Origin: Myxocyprinus asiaticus
Taxonomy: Eukaryota; Chordata; Actinopteri; Cypriniformes; Catostomidae
Length of the DNA: 64,000 nucleotides
Assembly (NCBI RefSeq): GCF_019703515.2
Contig: NC_059346.1
Span: 48,777,501-48,841,500 of the forward strand
Direction of reading: 5' to 3'
Of this stretch, positions 44,580 to 56,189 are shown piece by piece (the stretch's first letter is position 1; each line of letters begins with the position of its first letter). The notes below the pieces were generated by a model. That model was given only the letters and a program-made list of their open reading frames with translations, made no database searches and had not been told where the DNA came from. The translations under genes were made by a program, and so were the position numbers.

Positions 44580-45184
44580 ATTAATAATGACACATAAATA
44601 AACAATAAATCAACAAATATTTAGAAAAAAACTAAAAAACAATAAGAATGCACACACACATTTAACATTGTCTATCTCCCTCCACTGTCTCCCCCCAAGA
44701 GCTCTCCAAAAAGTCCAAATAACTGCCCCATTTTTTATTAAATAAATCCATGTTGCCCAGCCTTCTACATATCATTCCCTCAAATGCCGCCACCATGCCC
44801 AACTCCGTGCACCACTCCTGAAACGAGGGCGTTTCAGCCAACTTCCATCCCCTAAGGATGACCTGTCTTCCGATCATAACTCCAGCCAGGACCCAATTCT
44901 TTATGTACCCATCCCCTATATTAATAACCGTCCCATCACCTACAATACATAGTCTGGGGTAAAATGAAATTTGAGTGCCCAATACATCACACATAAAACT
45001 CTGAACCCTCAACCAAAATTCTTGGATCTTGACACACCACCAAAAAACATAGGTTGTGTCCCTGTCTTCTGATTGGCATCGCCAGCAGGTGGGTGTGTCT
45101 TTGAGACCAAACCTTTACAATCTAGAGGGGGTCCAATAGAATCGATGTAAAATATTAAATTGCATCAGATGCACCCTTGCACCT
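44580..45184 (-). pseudogene. L1 ORF2 C-terminal portion
   Basis: The open frame 45012-44662 (116 aa) reads MRVQSFMCDVLGTQISFYP ... WVLAGVMIGRQVILRGWK ... FQEWCTELGMVAAFEGMI. A degraded CQ-x-D-T-YVFWWC-type segment lies just upstream. This is the usual C-terminal region of L1 ORF2 after RT, followed by the 3' UTR. Confidence 0.72.
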
Positions 45185-45512
45185 CTAGATGTAGATATAG
45201 ATGTAGTTCAATATGGCAACGAGTATGGCTGCTGCATTGTGAGCTCTGACCCAATATTGCAGTTTTTTGTTTGTTTTGTCTACAACTCTTATGTTTTTTT
45301 GTCTTGGATGTTGTCTGCCTTATTGTATACAATAGACAAACACTTTTGGACATTGGTTCTTTAATAGCACACCGAAAACCAGACTTTAAATACCTCAATG
45401 CCGACCCACTGCTTTCAAACACGACAGTGGAGCCCTTTGTCTGGGCAGCCCAGCCACGGAACTGCAGCCGGAAAAGGGGAAGGAGAGCCGGCATTCTCAT
45501 CAGATTAAGACA

Positions 45513-46436
45513 TTGTGCAAATTGACCGCCGCTACCCAGTATTCTACTGGCAAATTTTCAGTCTCTGGACAACAAGCTCTGCGAGCTAAGAGCGCGGATC
45601 TCTTTCCAACGAGAGACGAGGGACTGCTGCATTATCTGCCTTACAGAAACTTGGATGTCTGCGGAGATTCCAGAAACAAATCATGGTGTGATCAGAGGAA
45701 CGTACATTCTATCAAGTCTTTCTGCTCTCCTGATCTGGAATTTCTCATGCTTCTGTGTCGACCATTCTGGCTACCGAGGGAATTCACAGCGGTCATTATC
45801 ACAGCTGTGTATATCCTGCCACAAGCCGACACAGACCGGGCACTCAAGGAACTGTATGGGAGTATAAGTGAGCAGGAAACCGTGCACCCTGAGGCCGTGT
45901 TCCTTGTGACCTGGGAATTTAACAAAGCCAACCTCAAGTCAATAGCACCGAAATACTACCAACACATCAGCTTCAACACACGAGGGGACCGGGTTTTGGA
46001 CCATTGCTACTCTCCCTTCCGGGATGGCTACAAATCCCTCCCCCACCCACCATTTGGCAAATCGGACCACTCTTCCATTCTGCTTCTGCCTGCTTACAGG
46101 CAGAAATTGAAACAGGAAGCACCCGCCCTCAGAACGATCCAGTGCTGGTCAGACCAATCAGATTCTATGCTACAAGACTGTTTTGATCACACGGACTGGG
46201 AGATCTTCCGGTCCGCCTCTGGTGACGACATCGAGGTCTACGCTGATAACGTAACGTGTTTCATCAGGAAGTGCATAGATGACGTAGTACCGACCAAAAC
46301 TATACGGATCTACCCAAACCAAAAACCATGGATTAATAGTGATGTTCGTGTGGCACTTAATGCGCGGACCTCCGCTTTTAATTCCGGGAATGCGGAGGAG
46401 CATAAACAAGCCAGTTATGCCCTCTGCAAAACCTAC
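45513..46436 (+). pseudogene. LINE endonuclease region, plus-strand copy
   Basis: The open frame includes SPDLEFLMLLCRPFWLPREF, AVIITAVYILPQADTD, VFLVTWEFNKANL (the usual GDFN-type position is changed), DRVLDHCYS and FGKSDHSSI (the SDH box), then the linker ASYALCKTYH. At about 46436 it switches into inverted RT sequence. It lacks about 80 bp near 45675 compared with the minus-strand copy. Confidence 0.78.
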
Positions 46437-48706
46437 CACCGTCGTATCATCAGCAAATTTAATGATGGCATTGGAGCTGTGTGTTGCCACACAGTCATGT
46501 GTGTACAGGGAATACAGGAGTGGGCTGAGAACACAGCCCTGTGGGGCTCCAGTGTTGAGGGTCAGTGATGAGGAGATGTTGCTGCCCATTCTAACCACCT
46601 GGTGTCTGCTTGACAGGAAGTCCAGGATCCAGCTGCACAGCGAGCTGTTTAAGCTCAGAGCCCGGAGTTTCTCATCAAGCTTGGGGGGCACTATGGTGTT
46701 GAATGCTGAGCTGTAGTCTACAAACATCATTCTCACATAAGTGTTCTTTTTTTCCAGGTGGGAGAGAGCAGTGTGTATTGTAGATGCAATGGCATCATCA
46801 GTGGAGCGGTTGTTGTGGTAAGCAAACTGCAATGGGTCTAGTGATGGAGGCAGCACAGAGCAGATGTAATCTCTGATTAGTGTCTCAAAGCATTTGCTGA
46901 TGATGGGAGTCAGAGCAACAGGACACCAGTCATTTAAGCAAGTGATTTTGGATTGCTTTGGAACAGGCACAATGGTGGACGTTTTAAAGCATGTGGGGAC
47001 TACAGACAAAGAGAGGGAAAGGTTGAAAATGTCCGTAAAAACACCAGCCTGTTGGTTCGCACACGCTCTGATGACGCAGCCCAGAATGCCATCTGGACCT
47101 GTGGCTTTGCGGATATTCACCCGTCGGAAGGATCGGGTTACATCCGCTACAGAGACGGAGAGTGAACTAACCTCTGTAGCTTCGGCCACGAGAGCTCTCT
47201 CCGTGAGGGTGGTGTTATTTCCCTCGAAACGAGCATAAAAAGTATTTAGCTCATCCGGGAGAGAGGCAACGGTGTTCACGGCGGAGTTTTTATTCCCTTT
47301 AAAGTCCGTGATGATATTAATTCCCTGCCACATGCTTCTAGAGTTGGTGGTGTTGAACTGTCCTTCAGTCTTGTTCCTGTACTGATGTTTTGCTGTTTTT
47401 CAGAGGGCATAACTGGCTTGTTTATGCTCCTCCACGTTCCCGGAATTAAAAGCGGAGGTCCGCGCATCAAGTGCCGCGTGAACATCGCTATTAATCCAAG
47501 GTTTCTGGTTCGGGTAGATCCATATTGTTCTGGTTGGAACAACGTCCTCTACGCACTTTCTGATGAAACACGTTATGCTATCAGTGTAAAGCTCGATGTC
47601 GTCATCAGAGGCAGCCTGGAACATCTCCCAGTCCATGTGATCAAAACAGTCTTGTAGCGTAGAGTCTGATTGGTCCGACCAGCACTGGATCGTTCTGAGG
47701 GTGGGTGCTTCCTGTTTCAGTTTCTGCCTGTAAGCAGGCAGAAGCAAAATGGAAGAGTGGTCCAATTAGCCAAATGGATTTGTAGCTGTCCCGGAAGGGA
47801 GAGTAGCAATGGTCCAAAACCCGGTCCCCTCGTGTGTTAAAACTAATGTGTTGGTGGTATTTTGGTGCGACTGATTTGAAACTGGCTTTATTAAAGTCCC
47901 TGGTCACAATGAACGTGGCCTCAGGGTGCGCGGTTTCCTGCTTGCTTATACTCCCATACAGTTCCTTGAGTGCCCGGTCTGTGTCGGCTTGTGGCGGGAT
48001 GTACACAGCAGTGATAATGACCGCTGTGAATTCCCTCGGTAGCCAGAATGGTCGACACAGAAGCATGAGAAATTCCAGATCAGGAGAGCAGAATGACTTG
48101 ATAGAATGTACGTTCCTCTGATCACACCAGGATTTGTTGATCATAAAACATAGACCACCACCTCTGCTTTTACCTGAGAGGTCTTTCGCTCTGTCTGCTC
48201 GGTGCACAGAGAACCCCGCGGGTTCGATGGCTGAGTCTGGAATCTCAGCAGACATCCAAGTTTCCATAAGGCAGATAATGCAGCAGTCCCTCGTCTCTCG
48301 TTAGAAAGAGATCCGCGCTCTCAGCTCGCAGAGCTTGTTGTCAAGAGACTGAACATTTGCCAGTAGAATACTGGGTAGCGGCGGTCGATTTGCACGATGT
48401 CTTAGTCTGATGAGAATGCCGGCTCTCCTTCCCCTTTTCTGGCTGCGGTTCTGCGGCCGGGCAGCCAGACAAAGGGCTCCGCTAGTGTGTTTGTAAACAG
48501 CGGGTCGGCATTGAGGAATTTGAAGTCCGGTTTACGGTGTGTAATTGCAGAACCAATGTCCAAAAGTGTTTGTCTGTCGTAGACAATAAGGCAGACAACA
48601 TCCAAGACAAAAAACATAAGAATTGTAAACAAAACAAACAAAACACTACAATGTTGTGTCGGAGCTTGCAACACAGCAGCCATACTCGGCGCCATCTTGA
48701 GTCCAA
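46437..48706 (-). pseudogene. LINE endonuclease-RT region, inverted copy
   Basis: Reading from 48706, an ATG context resembling ATGGCGCCGAGTATGGC is followed by the endonuclease (48267-47641: GGGLCFMINKSWCDQRNVHS, AVYIPPQADTDRAL, FNTRGDRVLDHCYS). The linker follows (47765-47400), then RT (47333-46437) with [41 protein letters not shown] and FADDTTVV at its very end. Small frame breaks separate these parts. RT stops right after the FADD box, where the plus-strand block joins. Confidence 0.82.
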
Positions 48707-49093
48707 AATTATATTTTCTCTTAACAACACACTGGCAACTGACTATCATCCAACAGCCTGAATGTCAATACAGCACAATACAACCTACTGTATATTTTAT
48801 ATATACTATTTTTATTGTATACTGTGTATTCTATATTGTGTGTATGTGTATTCTATATTGTGTGTATTGTATACTGTACATTGTATATTATTATTTGTAT
48901 ATTGTGTTGTGTGTAATTATGTGTATATTAGATGTGTAAATTGTGTTGTATAAATCTGATGTTTATTGTAAATTGGTAAATGTCTCATCACTGTCATGAC
49001 TACTATGTTGCTTGGAACTGCACCCAAGACTTTTACCTACTGTTGCACTTGTGTATATGGTTGAGTGACAATAAAGTGATTTGATTTGACGTT
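48707..49093 (+). repeat. LINE 3' UTR of the rearranged insertion
   Basis: A T/G/A-rich stretch with repeated TATTGTGTGTAT-like units (48800-48910), then GGAACTGCACCCAAGACTTT and a terminal AATAAAGTGATTTGATTTGA. L1 ORF2 sequence resumes immediately after. Confidence 0.75.
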
Positions 49094-49099
49094 TTTTAG

Positions 49100-50286
49100 A
49101 ATCCTAGCCCACACTCCCTCCTCCAATACCAAGTTTAAATCTTTCACCCATAATCTCTTAAAAGAAGTTGAAGCTCCATCCCCCAGACTCTGAATTAATA
49201 ATAATACACTGATGCCTCATGACCTTTTCCAAAAGCAGTAATCACCACTCCCAGAGTATCTGCTGCTTTAGGGGGCTGTATGCTACTCCCAAAAAAGTAC
49301 AGAGCAGTTGGCGCAGCTGTAAATACCTAAAGAACTGAGATCTAGGAATCCTAAAATGTTGAACATATTTTCAAAGGATCTCAACACTCCACTCTCATAT
49401 AGGTCATCGAGCGTATTAACCTCCCTCACAATCCACTCTGACCATAAGAAAGGGGACTTATTAATAAAAAACATTTTGAGTTCAGCCATATGCTCGAGGC
49501 AACATTTAAATAAATGTCCAAATTAAACTACTCTGGAGACATTTGTCCATACCGCATGCAAATGCGAGATAACAGGGTGTAACTTAACTTCTCCGGTTAG
49601 TTTAATAGAAAGGCTTTGCAATGGCAAAATAGGGGCAAGAACTTCCTGTTCATACAAAACTAGGGAGGGGCTCTCTCAGGTGGAAGTGACCAATGAGACA
49701 AACTTATAGAAATGTAATATGGGACGCTTACCATTCCAAATGAAGGACTTCATTATGCTATCAAATTGCTTGAAATAAGAGAGGGGGACATCTACAGGGA
49801 GAGATTGTAGCAGGTAGTTGAATTTTGGAATACAATTCATTTTAATAATATTAATCTTCCCAATCATAGATAAATGTAATGAAGCCCACCTGCCCACATC
49901 GCTCGAAAACTCTTTTTTTGCTCAGTCGTCAGTTTAGGGAGTTCTAATGGTTCCACAAAGTTTCTAATATCTTCGTCAATAGACGAAGACATGGAAATAT
50001 AGAGATCAAGATAGAATTCTTTAAAAGCATTATTAATATCAATGGCCTAGGTAAATATTTCACCACTAGCAGATTTCACTGAGGGAATGGTAGAAAAAGA
50101 CTCTCTCTGCTTTATATATCTAGCCAAAAGCTTCCCTGCTTTGTCCCCTGACTCAAAGCATGACTGTCTTGCCCTGAATAGCCAAAACTCCACCTTCCGC
50201 GACAAAATAGTATTATACCTGTATTTCAATCGGGTCAATTCTCTGAGGCCATCAGACAACATTCGGCGCTTCAGTTCTGCCAATCC
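49100..50286 (-). pseudogene. L1 ORF2 middle portion with internal deletion
   Basis: 50280-50047 encodes LAELKRRMLSDGLRELTRLK through ARYIKQRESFSTIPSVKS, then a segment near 49980 (EDIRNFVEPLELPKLTTEQK). From 49897 to 49676 the sequence jumps to the post-RT region: MGRWASLHLSMIGKINIIKM, PKFNYLLQSLPVDVP and FIWNGKRP. The RT palm, including the expected YADD box, is absent, so the copy cannot reverse-transcribe. Confidence 0.78.
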
Positions 50287-50293
50287 AAAGATT

Positions 50294-50365
50294 GAAGAAA
50301 AAGCAGCATGCATTTCATTAGGCTCGTCTGAAGAAAAAACAGCATGGATTTCATTAGGCTTGTTT
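50294..50365. repeat. 36-bp tandem duplication at the L1 / fold-back junction
   Basis: Two units beginning GAAGAAAAARCAGCATGSAT and ending AGGCTYGTYT lie at 50294-50329 and 50330-50365. Their ends share the AGGCTTGTTTGAGATG-type terminal motif of the fold-back element. Confidence 0.8.
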
Positions 50366-51699
50366 GAGATGAGCAAGTTCTGTGCAGAACTGATCACCAG
50401 TGATCACCGACAGGTGCATGCCGGTTAGAAATCTGTCTGACTTGCTGTGATATCATGACCACGTATGTCAAAAATACTCCCGTGAGTCAGGCTTGTTCGA
50501 GATGCCAAACGCCTCGCCTTGAAAGTAGACGAGAGCAGGCTGGTGCAGTCTGGGGAGGAGAGAAATAAGAGCTGTCAAGTCGGACAGTTCTTACTTCTCG
50601 TAGTGGATCAGACACCTTCGAGATCAAAGGCAGATATTTTGTGATTCACTTTCATGTGCTGTGCTGATAAAGTGGATATAATTTAATTTCTGTTTCTTTA
50701 AAATGAAATAAATATGATGAAAAAGACACTCACTGTACCAGTTATTTAATTTTGCCAATAAGTCGTGTTTTTCCATCCATTTTTAGTTTAATAAAGACAC
50801 ATATTTTAGACATTTCAGAAATATAATAAAAATCACATATCCCAATCAAAGATCGAATGTTGGGAATATTCACAAATAATTTATACACACAAAAACATGA
50901 TGTTAGAGATAAAAAATCAAACATTTTAGAAGATAACGAAACATCACCGTTGTTTAATCCAATGAACATTAAGCTGTGTCATCAGCAAGTCATTTCCCAT
51001 CGTGTACAGCTCGGAAAACTGCGCCGCCTGACTGCTACAACTATGGCCGCCTTGCTCTCGCGGGAAATTTTTTGACATAAGTCTTCATGATATCACAGCA
51101 AGTCGGACAGATTTCTAACCGGCATGCACCTGCCGGTGATCACTGGTGATCGGTTCTGCGCAGAACTTGCTCATCTCATACGAGCCTGCTTTTTCTGAGT
51201 TGTGCAAACTGCAGGCTCGATGGGAAATGACTTGCTGACGACACAGCTTAATGCTCATTGGATTAATCAACCGTGATGTTTTGTTCTCTTTTAAAATGTT
51301 TGATTTTTTATCTCTAATATCATGTGTTTACATGTATAAATTATATGTGAATATTCTCAACACTCTGACCTTTGAATGGGATATGTGATTGGTATCATAT
51401 TTCTGAAATGTCTAAAATATGTGTCTTTATTCAACTAAAAATGTATGGAAAGACATGTCTTATGGGGAATTAAATAACATTTACATTGAGTGTCTTGTTC
51501 ATCATATTTATTTTCATTTAAAAGCAACAGAATTTAAATTGAACCACATGATATCTACCTTTGATCTCGAAGGTGTCTGATCCACTACGAGAAGTGAGAA
51601 CTGTCCAACTTGACAGCTCTTATCTCACTCCTCCACTGACTGCAGCAGCCTACTCTCATCTACTTACAAGGAGAGGTGGTTGGCATCTCGAACAAGCCT
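50356..51699. mobile_element. Fold-back / long inverted-repeat element
   Basis: Two inverted pairs occur. a (50356-50458) pairs with a' (51085-51187). b (50489-51002) pairs with b' (51218-51699). The order along the strand is a, b, a', b', so the pairs overlap and are not nested. All four outer ends carry AGGCTTGTTCGAGATG or close variants. No transposase is present. The superfamily is unknown. Confidence 0.75.
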
Positions 51700-51829
51700 A
51701 ACATGAGGGTCCACTGATGAAAATGGACTCAACCATTTTATCCAAAACATCGAAAATGGGGTAACTGGGAAAAAACCCAGACTGATCCTTTATTTTTTAC
51801 CATGTAATCAAAAATGTCTAATTAAAAAA

Positions 51830-52340
51830 AAAAAAAAACATTGATACAAATTAATTTTTATGCTATCAAAATCGATCGCTGTGTCCAAAATCATTCACTC
51901 ATTCACTATTTCCTATATAGTGAATGACAGTGAGTGCACTATATCTCAGCAGTGAGTGAATTAAATGAGTGAGTGAATTCAGATTCTGACATATACACCG
52001 AGCGTCGGAGCTCTGGGGCTGTCGCAGAAACAACGTCACATATGAACTTTTAAAATACATGGGCCCGGTTGCATAAAGCACCTTAACTGTAATTTTCCCT
52101 TAAGAACGCCCTAAAGTTTCCCTTAAATTTATAGGAGTTGCAGAAAATAACCATAAAGTGTTATTTAAGGGGTTTATGAGTAAAACGTCATAATCCCTTT
52201 CGGTTTCCCTTAAGTATTTATTTTTTTACTTAAGAACGTTTAAAACACGTTAAATGTTGCATAAAGCCGGTTAAGTGCCATTTTTCTAAGTAAACCTTAA
52301 GATTGGGAAAACTTCACCTTAAGTGTACGTTAAGAGTTAC
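51830..52340. repeat. MITE-like and GTTGCATAAAG repeat fragments
   Basis: 51880-52060 has CATTCACTATTTCCTATATA-type motifs with inverted partners (TATATAGTGAATGA). 52065-52330 has CCGGTTGCATAAAGCACCTT and its near inverse GTTGCATAAAGCCGGTTAAG, with repeated TTAAG/CTTAA runs. No coding sequence. Confidence 0.45.
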
Positions 52341-52494
52341 AAGGTTTCTAAAAAAACAAGATGGTTTAGTTTATAGAACCAATTGAAGAGTACAGAAAGT
52401 CAAGGCGATTTTTTTTGTGATAAAAAACGTCTCGGTTGCATACGTAACCTCGGTTCCATGAGACGAAGGGAATGAGACACTGCGTAGCAACGCA

Positions 52495-52671
52495 TATGGG
52501 GAATACCTTCTTATACGACCTAGTTGAAACCTCTCTACAATAATAGCAATATTCTAATATTGTCTATGGTGTTTGAGCCCCGCCTGTTTTGGCGCAAAAG
52601 TGTCCGCTATAAAAACAGGTGCACAAACACCATTTCCTCAGAAATTCTTCCTTCAAGACAGCGATCATCCA
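52495..52671 (+). repeat. DIRS inverted terminal repeat (low-coordinate end)
   Basis: It includes CTTATACGACCTAGTTGAAA, AACACCATTTCCTCAGAAAT and TTCAAGACAGCGATCATC, and is inverted at 57691-57868. Confidence 0.88.
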
Positions 52672-52759
52672 AGCTATGTGCATGAAGAGCTTACTGAGAC
52701 TGAGAACAAGGAGTGCATCGCTCGTACCTCAAGAACTTGTAGTGCGGCTAGCGTTTGCA

Positions 52760-52870
52760 ATGTCTCGTTCTCTTCGTCTCAGGGAACCGAGGTTACGTAC
52801 ATAACCGAGACGTTCCTTCATGACAACATTGCGTAGCAACGCATATGGGGAACAGAATCCCATCACACTG
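52760..52870 (+). repeat. DIRS internal complementary region
   Basis: GAACCGAGGTTACGTACATA then ACCGAGACG is complementary to CGTCTCGGTTGCATACGTAA (52428-52447). The GCGTAGCAACGCATATGGGG block is repeated at 52482-52501 and 52831-52850. Confidence 0.8.
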
Positions 52871-53093
52871 CACTACACGACATAACATCCCAGAGAGGAA
52901 CATGATGCCGCAGTCTTGTGGGACAGTGTATGCCACAGTGAGTATGCCACAGTGAGTGATCCTCATGTTGGCCAGGAGGAGAGCACTCATAACAATATAT
53001 GAAGTATAGTATTATAGTATGAATTAACTCCATATGAACCCAGTTGGGAAGGGAGTTTATTCATAATGAAAGTGCTTGTGACTTTATGGTAAA

Positions 53094-53800
53094 TTATAAT
53101 GGCCTGCATGCTGGCAGTTGTGTAAATGATGGGGAGCCCGTACTAAAAGGAAGAAGCATAAGTATATATATTTTGCCAATGAATATCAAGTGCTCTAAAC
53201 AGAGAGGACTTGTGAAGAAGGTTGTAAAACCTTTCGAATGTGTTTTGAGAGGACCATCCTGCTGCAAAATATATGTCTTGTAAGGACACACCATTCGTCC
53301 ATACCCATGATGAGGCCATGCCTCTAATTGAGTGTGCTTTAACACCAACTGTGCAAGTCTTACCCTGTGACTCATAAGCCAGGCAATTGCATCGACAATC
53401 CAGTGAGAGAGCCTTTGCTTGGAGACGGAGATTCCTTTTGTGTGTCCTCCATAGCATATAAAGAGCTGATCAGACAGTCTGAACTGGCAAGTACACTCAA
53501 CGTATGCATGTAGTGTGCAGGGCATAACAAATGCAATGATTGTTCCTCATTTGAATTAAATGGAGGAGAGAAGAAGGCCTGAAGGTGAACCACCTGCGCT
53601 TTGAAGGGAGTGTTTCCTGGGTTTGACAGTGGCTCTTGAAAGACCGGGGCCAACCTCCAGACATGAATTGTTGACTGATAATGCATGCAGGTCACCTACC
53701 CATTTACTGAGGCCAGAGCCAGCAGTAGTGGTGTCCAAAGGCTCAAAGGTTATCCCTGCGAGAGCTTTTAGGACTAAAGTTAAATCCTAAGTCGGGACTG
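53094..53800 (-). pseudogene. DIRS tyrosine recombinase (minus copy)
   Basis: It contains the HxxR box in KAHSIRGMASSW and the tyrosine in FERFYNLL, with SKQRLSHWIVDAIAW in an alternate frame. At least one frameshift (near 53400) separates the halves. It is homologous to the plus-strand YR at 5525-5878 (SKQRIAHWVVDAI, FTRFYNL). Confidence 0.78.
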
Positions 53801-54129
53801 TAGCCAGCTGAGGTGGGTTTAATTGTCTTGCTCCCTTAAGGAACTTTATGATTAAATCATGCTTGCCTATAGAGGCACCGGCTTCATGTGCGTGATACAC
53901 AAAAATAGTTGCCACATACACTTTGAGCGTTGACGGGGTGAGTCCTGTGTCTAATCGCTCTTGAAAACATATTAGAATTTCATATATGGGGCATTTTACT
54001 GATTCTTTCCAATGTAAGAGACATCAATCAGTGAACACCATCCATTTTAGCGCACAGAGGTGTCTCATGTACGGAGCTCTGGCCTGTAAAATGGTGTTCA
54101 TGACTGAACGCGTCAGTTCTGGCATGTCT

Positions 54130-54600
54130 AGTGGGCCCCGTTTAGGGACCACGCATGCAGATTCCACAGCTGGGGCTGTGGATGCCAGATTGTGCCTTGC
54201 GCTTGAGAGAGGAGATCCCTCCTTAGCGGTATTTCCCATGGCGAGCTGTACAGCATCTCCATAATTTCCAGAAACCATGGCTGGTTGGTCCATTTTGGTG
54301 CAGCTAATAGAACTGTTTCCTAGTCCTCTCGGACTTTGCACAACAGTGGCGGTGAATGAATTCCACCTTGGCGGTTTATATATGCCACAACTTTCATGTT
54401 GTCTGAGCGAACCAGGACATGACAGCTCGCTATTTCTGACTGAAAAGCCTTTAATGCTAGAAATACAGCCGATAGCTCTAGGTGGTTGATGTGCCATGCT
54501 TTCTTTGCCCCTATCCAGGTGCCGAAAGTCGGGCATCTATCGCACACCACCCCACAACCTGTGTTGGAAGCATCCGTTGTCACCACTTTCTGCCTGACAA
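54130..54600 (-). pseudogene. DIRS RNase H domain (minus copy)
   Basis: The open part 54586-54320 reads MVTTDASNTGCGVVCD (first Asp), HINHLELSAVFLALKAF (Glu region), and LVRSDNMKVVAYINRQGG (third Asp). The frame breaks just after. It directly follows the RT domain. Confidence 0.78.
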
Positions 54601-54739
54601 CTTGCCCCAGCGCAACAACTCACTGGTAAAATGCAAGAGCTGTCCATGGTGCTAAAGCAGCTATACAGCGACTGGATATAATGATGCACATGCACCCTTG
54701 GTGCCAAGCATGTTGTGGCACACAGCGCTTCAGCCAGCA

Positions 54740-55585
54740 CTGCAGAGGTCTCATTTATAAGAGACCTAATGGAATGACGGCTGATGCCGGCACCATAAAT
54801 CCCAATGCTATCTGAAACAGCTTCAGTGGAAGTGTTCTCCCCGGTTTGAACTGAGACAGACACTGTAGAATGGCCTGAATGCGCTCACTCGTGAGGTGCG
54901 CGTGCCCGCTCGTGGAGTCGAGGCGGACTCCCAAAAAGAAGATTTGTTGACTGGGGGATAGCGTGCTCTTCGCCCAGTTCACATTGAGGCCCAAGCTGTT
55001 TAGATGCTGAAGCAGTAAGTCTCTGTGCTGGCATAACAGATCCTCTGATTGCGCCAGTAACAGCCAATCGTCGTGGTAGTTCAAGATGCGTACGCCGCTC
55101 AGTCTTAGAGGGGTGAGAACCGCATCAATGCACTTCGTGAATGTGCGAGGAGCCAGAGACGATCCGAAGGGCAGGACTTTGAATTGATACGCTGTTCCCT
55201 CAAACGCGAATCTCAAAAACATCCTGTGATGTCGTACAATTTGGATACGAAAGTACACGTCCTTCAGATCTATCGACGCAAACCAATCTTGTGGGCGTAC
55301 ATGCGATTAGATCTGTTTCTGAGTAACCATTTTGGATAGGTGCTTTATGAGTGCACGATTTAAATGTCTCAGATCCAGGATTGGCCAAAGTCCGCCGTCT
55401 TTCTTTGGAACAAGAATATAGCGGCTGTAAAACCCTTTCTGTGCTTGACAATTTGGCACAATCTCTATTGTGTTTTTCACAATGAGATTGTGCATTTCGG
55501 CTCGTAATACTGGCGCGTCTTCGGGTGAAACCGTGGAAGACAGAACAGTGTTGAAATGGGGTGGCCGGTGTGCAAATTGCATCAT
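54740..55585 (-). pseudogene. DIRS reverse transcriptase (minus copy)
   Basis: 55585-55307 holds the N-terminal part (FYSRYILVPKKDGGLWPILD, then LRHLNRALIKH). 55258-54755 continues with FRIQIVRHHRMFLRFAF, YQFKVLPFGSSLAPRTFTKC and the catalytic box NYHDDWLLLAQ. A stop and frameshift near 55270-55310 separate the two halves. Confidence 0.82.
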
Positions 55586-56189
55586 ATAACCATGTCATAA
55601 TTTTTTGCACCCATTCTGAAATACCCGTTAGGGCTTGCCACATGTCCGCATAATGGGACAGAGGGCAATTTAGCTTGCTCACTGTATGATATGATGCAAT
55701 GCTCACTATAGGGAAGTGGTTGCGCATAATGTGTGTGCTTTGAAGAGGAAAAGGGCTCTTTTTTGAGAATGTGTGAGAATCTCGTGCATTTGCAAAGAGT
55801 GCTGTATTCTTTTTTGCTCTTATTGCATTTTTTATTGCATTTATTCGAGTGCAAGACACAGAAACAACATTTTGAACAATATTGTGAACAACAATATTCC
55901 TTTCCCGACAACCAGTAGTGGGGAGATGGGGAACAGTGTTTTGTGTCTCCAATCGAGCCTTTTTTGGAGGAGACCTGGAGGGAACAGCATGCTCTGCTTT
56001 CTGCTTCAAAGGGTTGTGCCCGTCAGGAGCGTTTTTGCTGCGTGTGCTGATGCGCAGGTGCTGGTGGGGCAGTAGGTATGGGGGTTTTAGTCGGGCACTG
56101 GCTCGAAACAGAGCAAGGGCGAACCTGCTGTGATATACTCCATTTGGGCATAAAGTGTCTCATAGCCTATGACTGCTGCTGAGTCGTGA

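Larger units (their letters stand above)
45185..49093 (+). mobile_element. CR1/L2-type LINE insertion with internal inversion
   Basis: Three blocks lie between L1 sequences. 45185-46436 (plus) is the 5' part of a LINE through its endonuclease. 46437-48706 (minus) is the 5' end through endonuclease and RT up to the FADD box. 48707-49093 (plus) is the 3' UTR, ending ACAATAAAGTGATTTGATTT plus GA. The 5' parts of the first two blocks form a 1.25-kb inverted repeat that is clearly diverged (several substitutions per 100 bp). The last two blocks have the layout of a twin-priming inversion. Confidence 0.8.
39806..50286 (-). mobile_element. L1-type LINE copy split by two later insertions
   Basis: Three pieces read in order on the minus strand: 50286-49094 (ORF2 middle), 45184-44580 (ORF2 C-terminus), and 39958-39806 (3' UTR ending AATCAATAAAAACTGTTAAT). 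They are separated by the rearranged LINE (45185-49093) and the gypsy element (39959-44579, ATTAA duplicated at its ends). The 5' piece matches window bases 1-110. The RT core is missing near 49905-49990, so an internal deletion preceded or accompanied decay. Confidence 0.82.
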
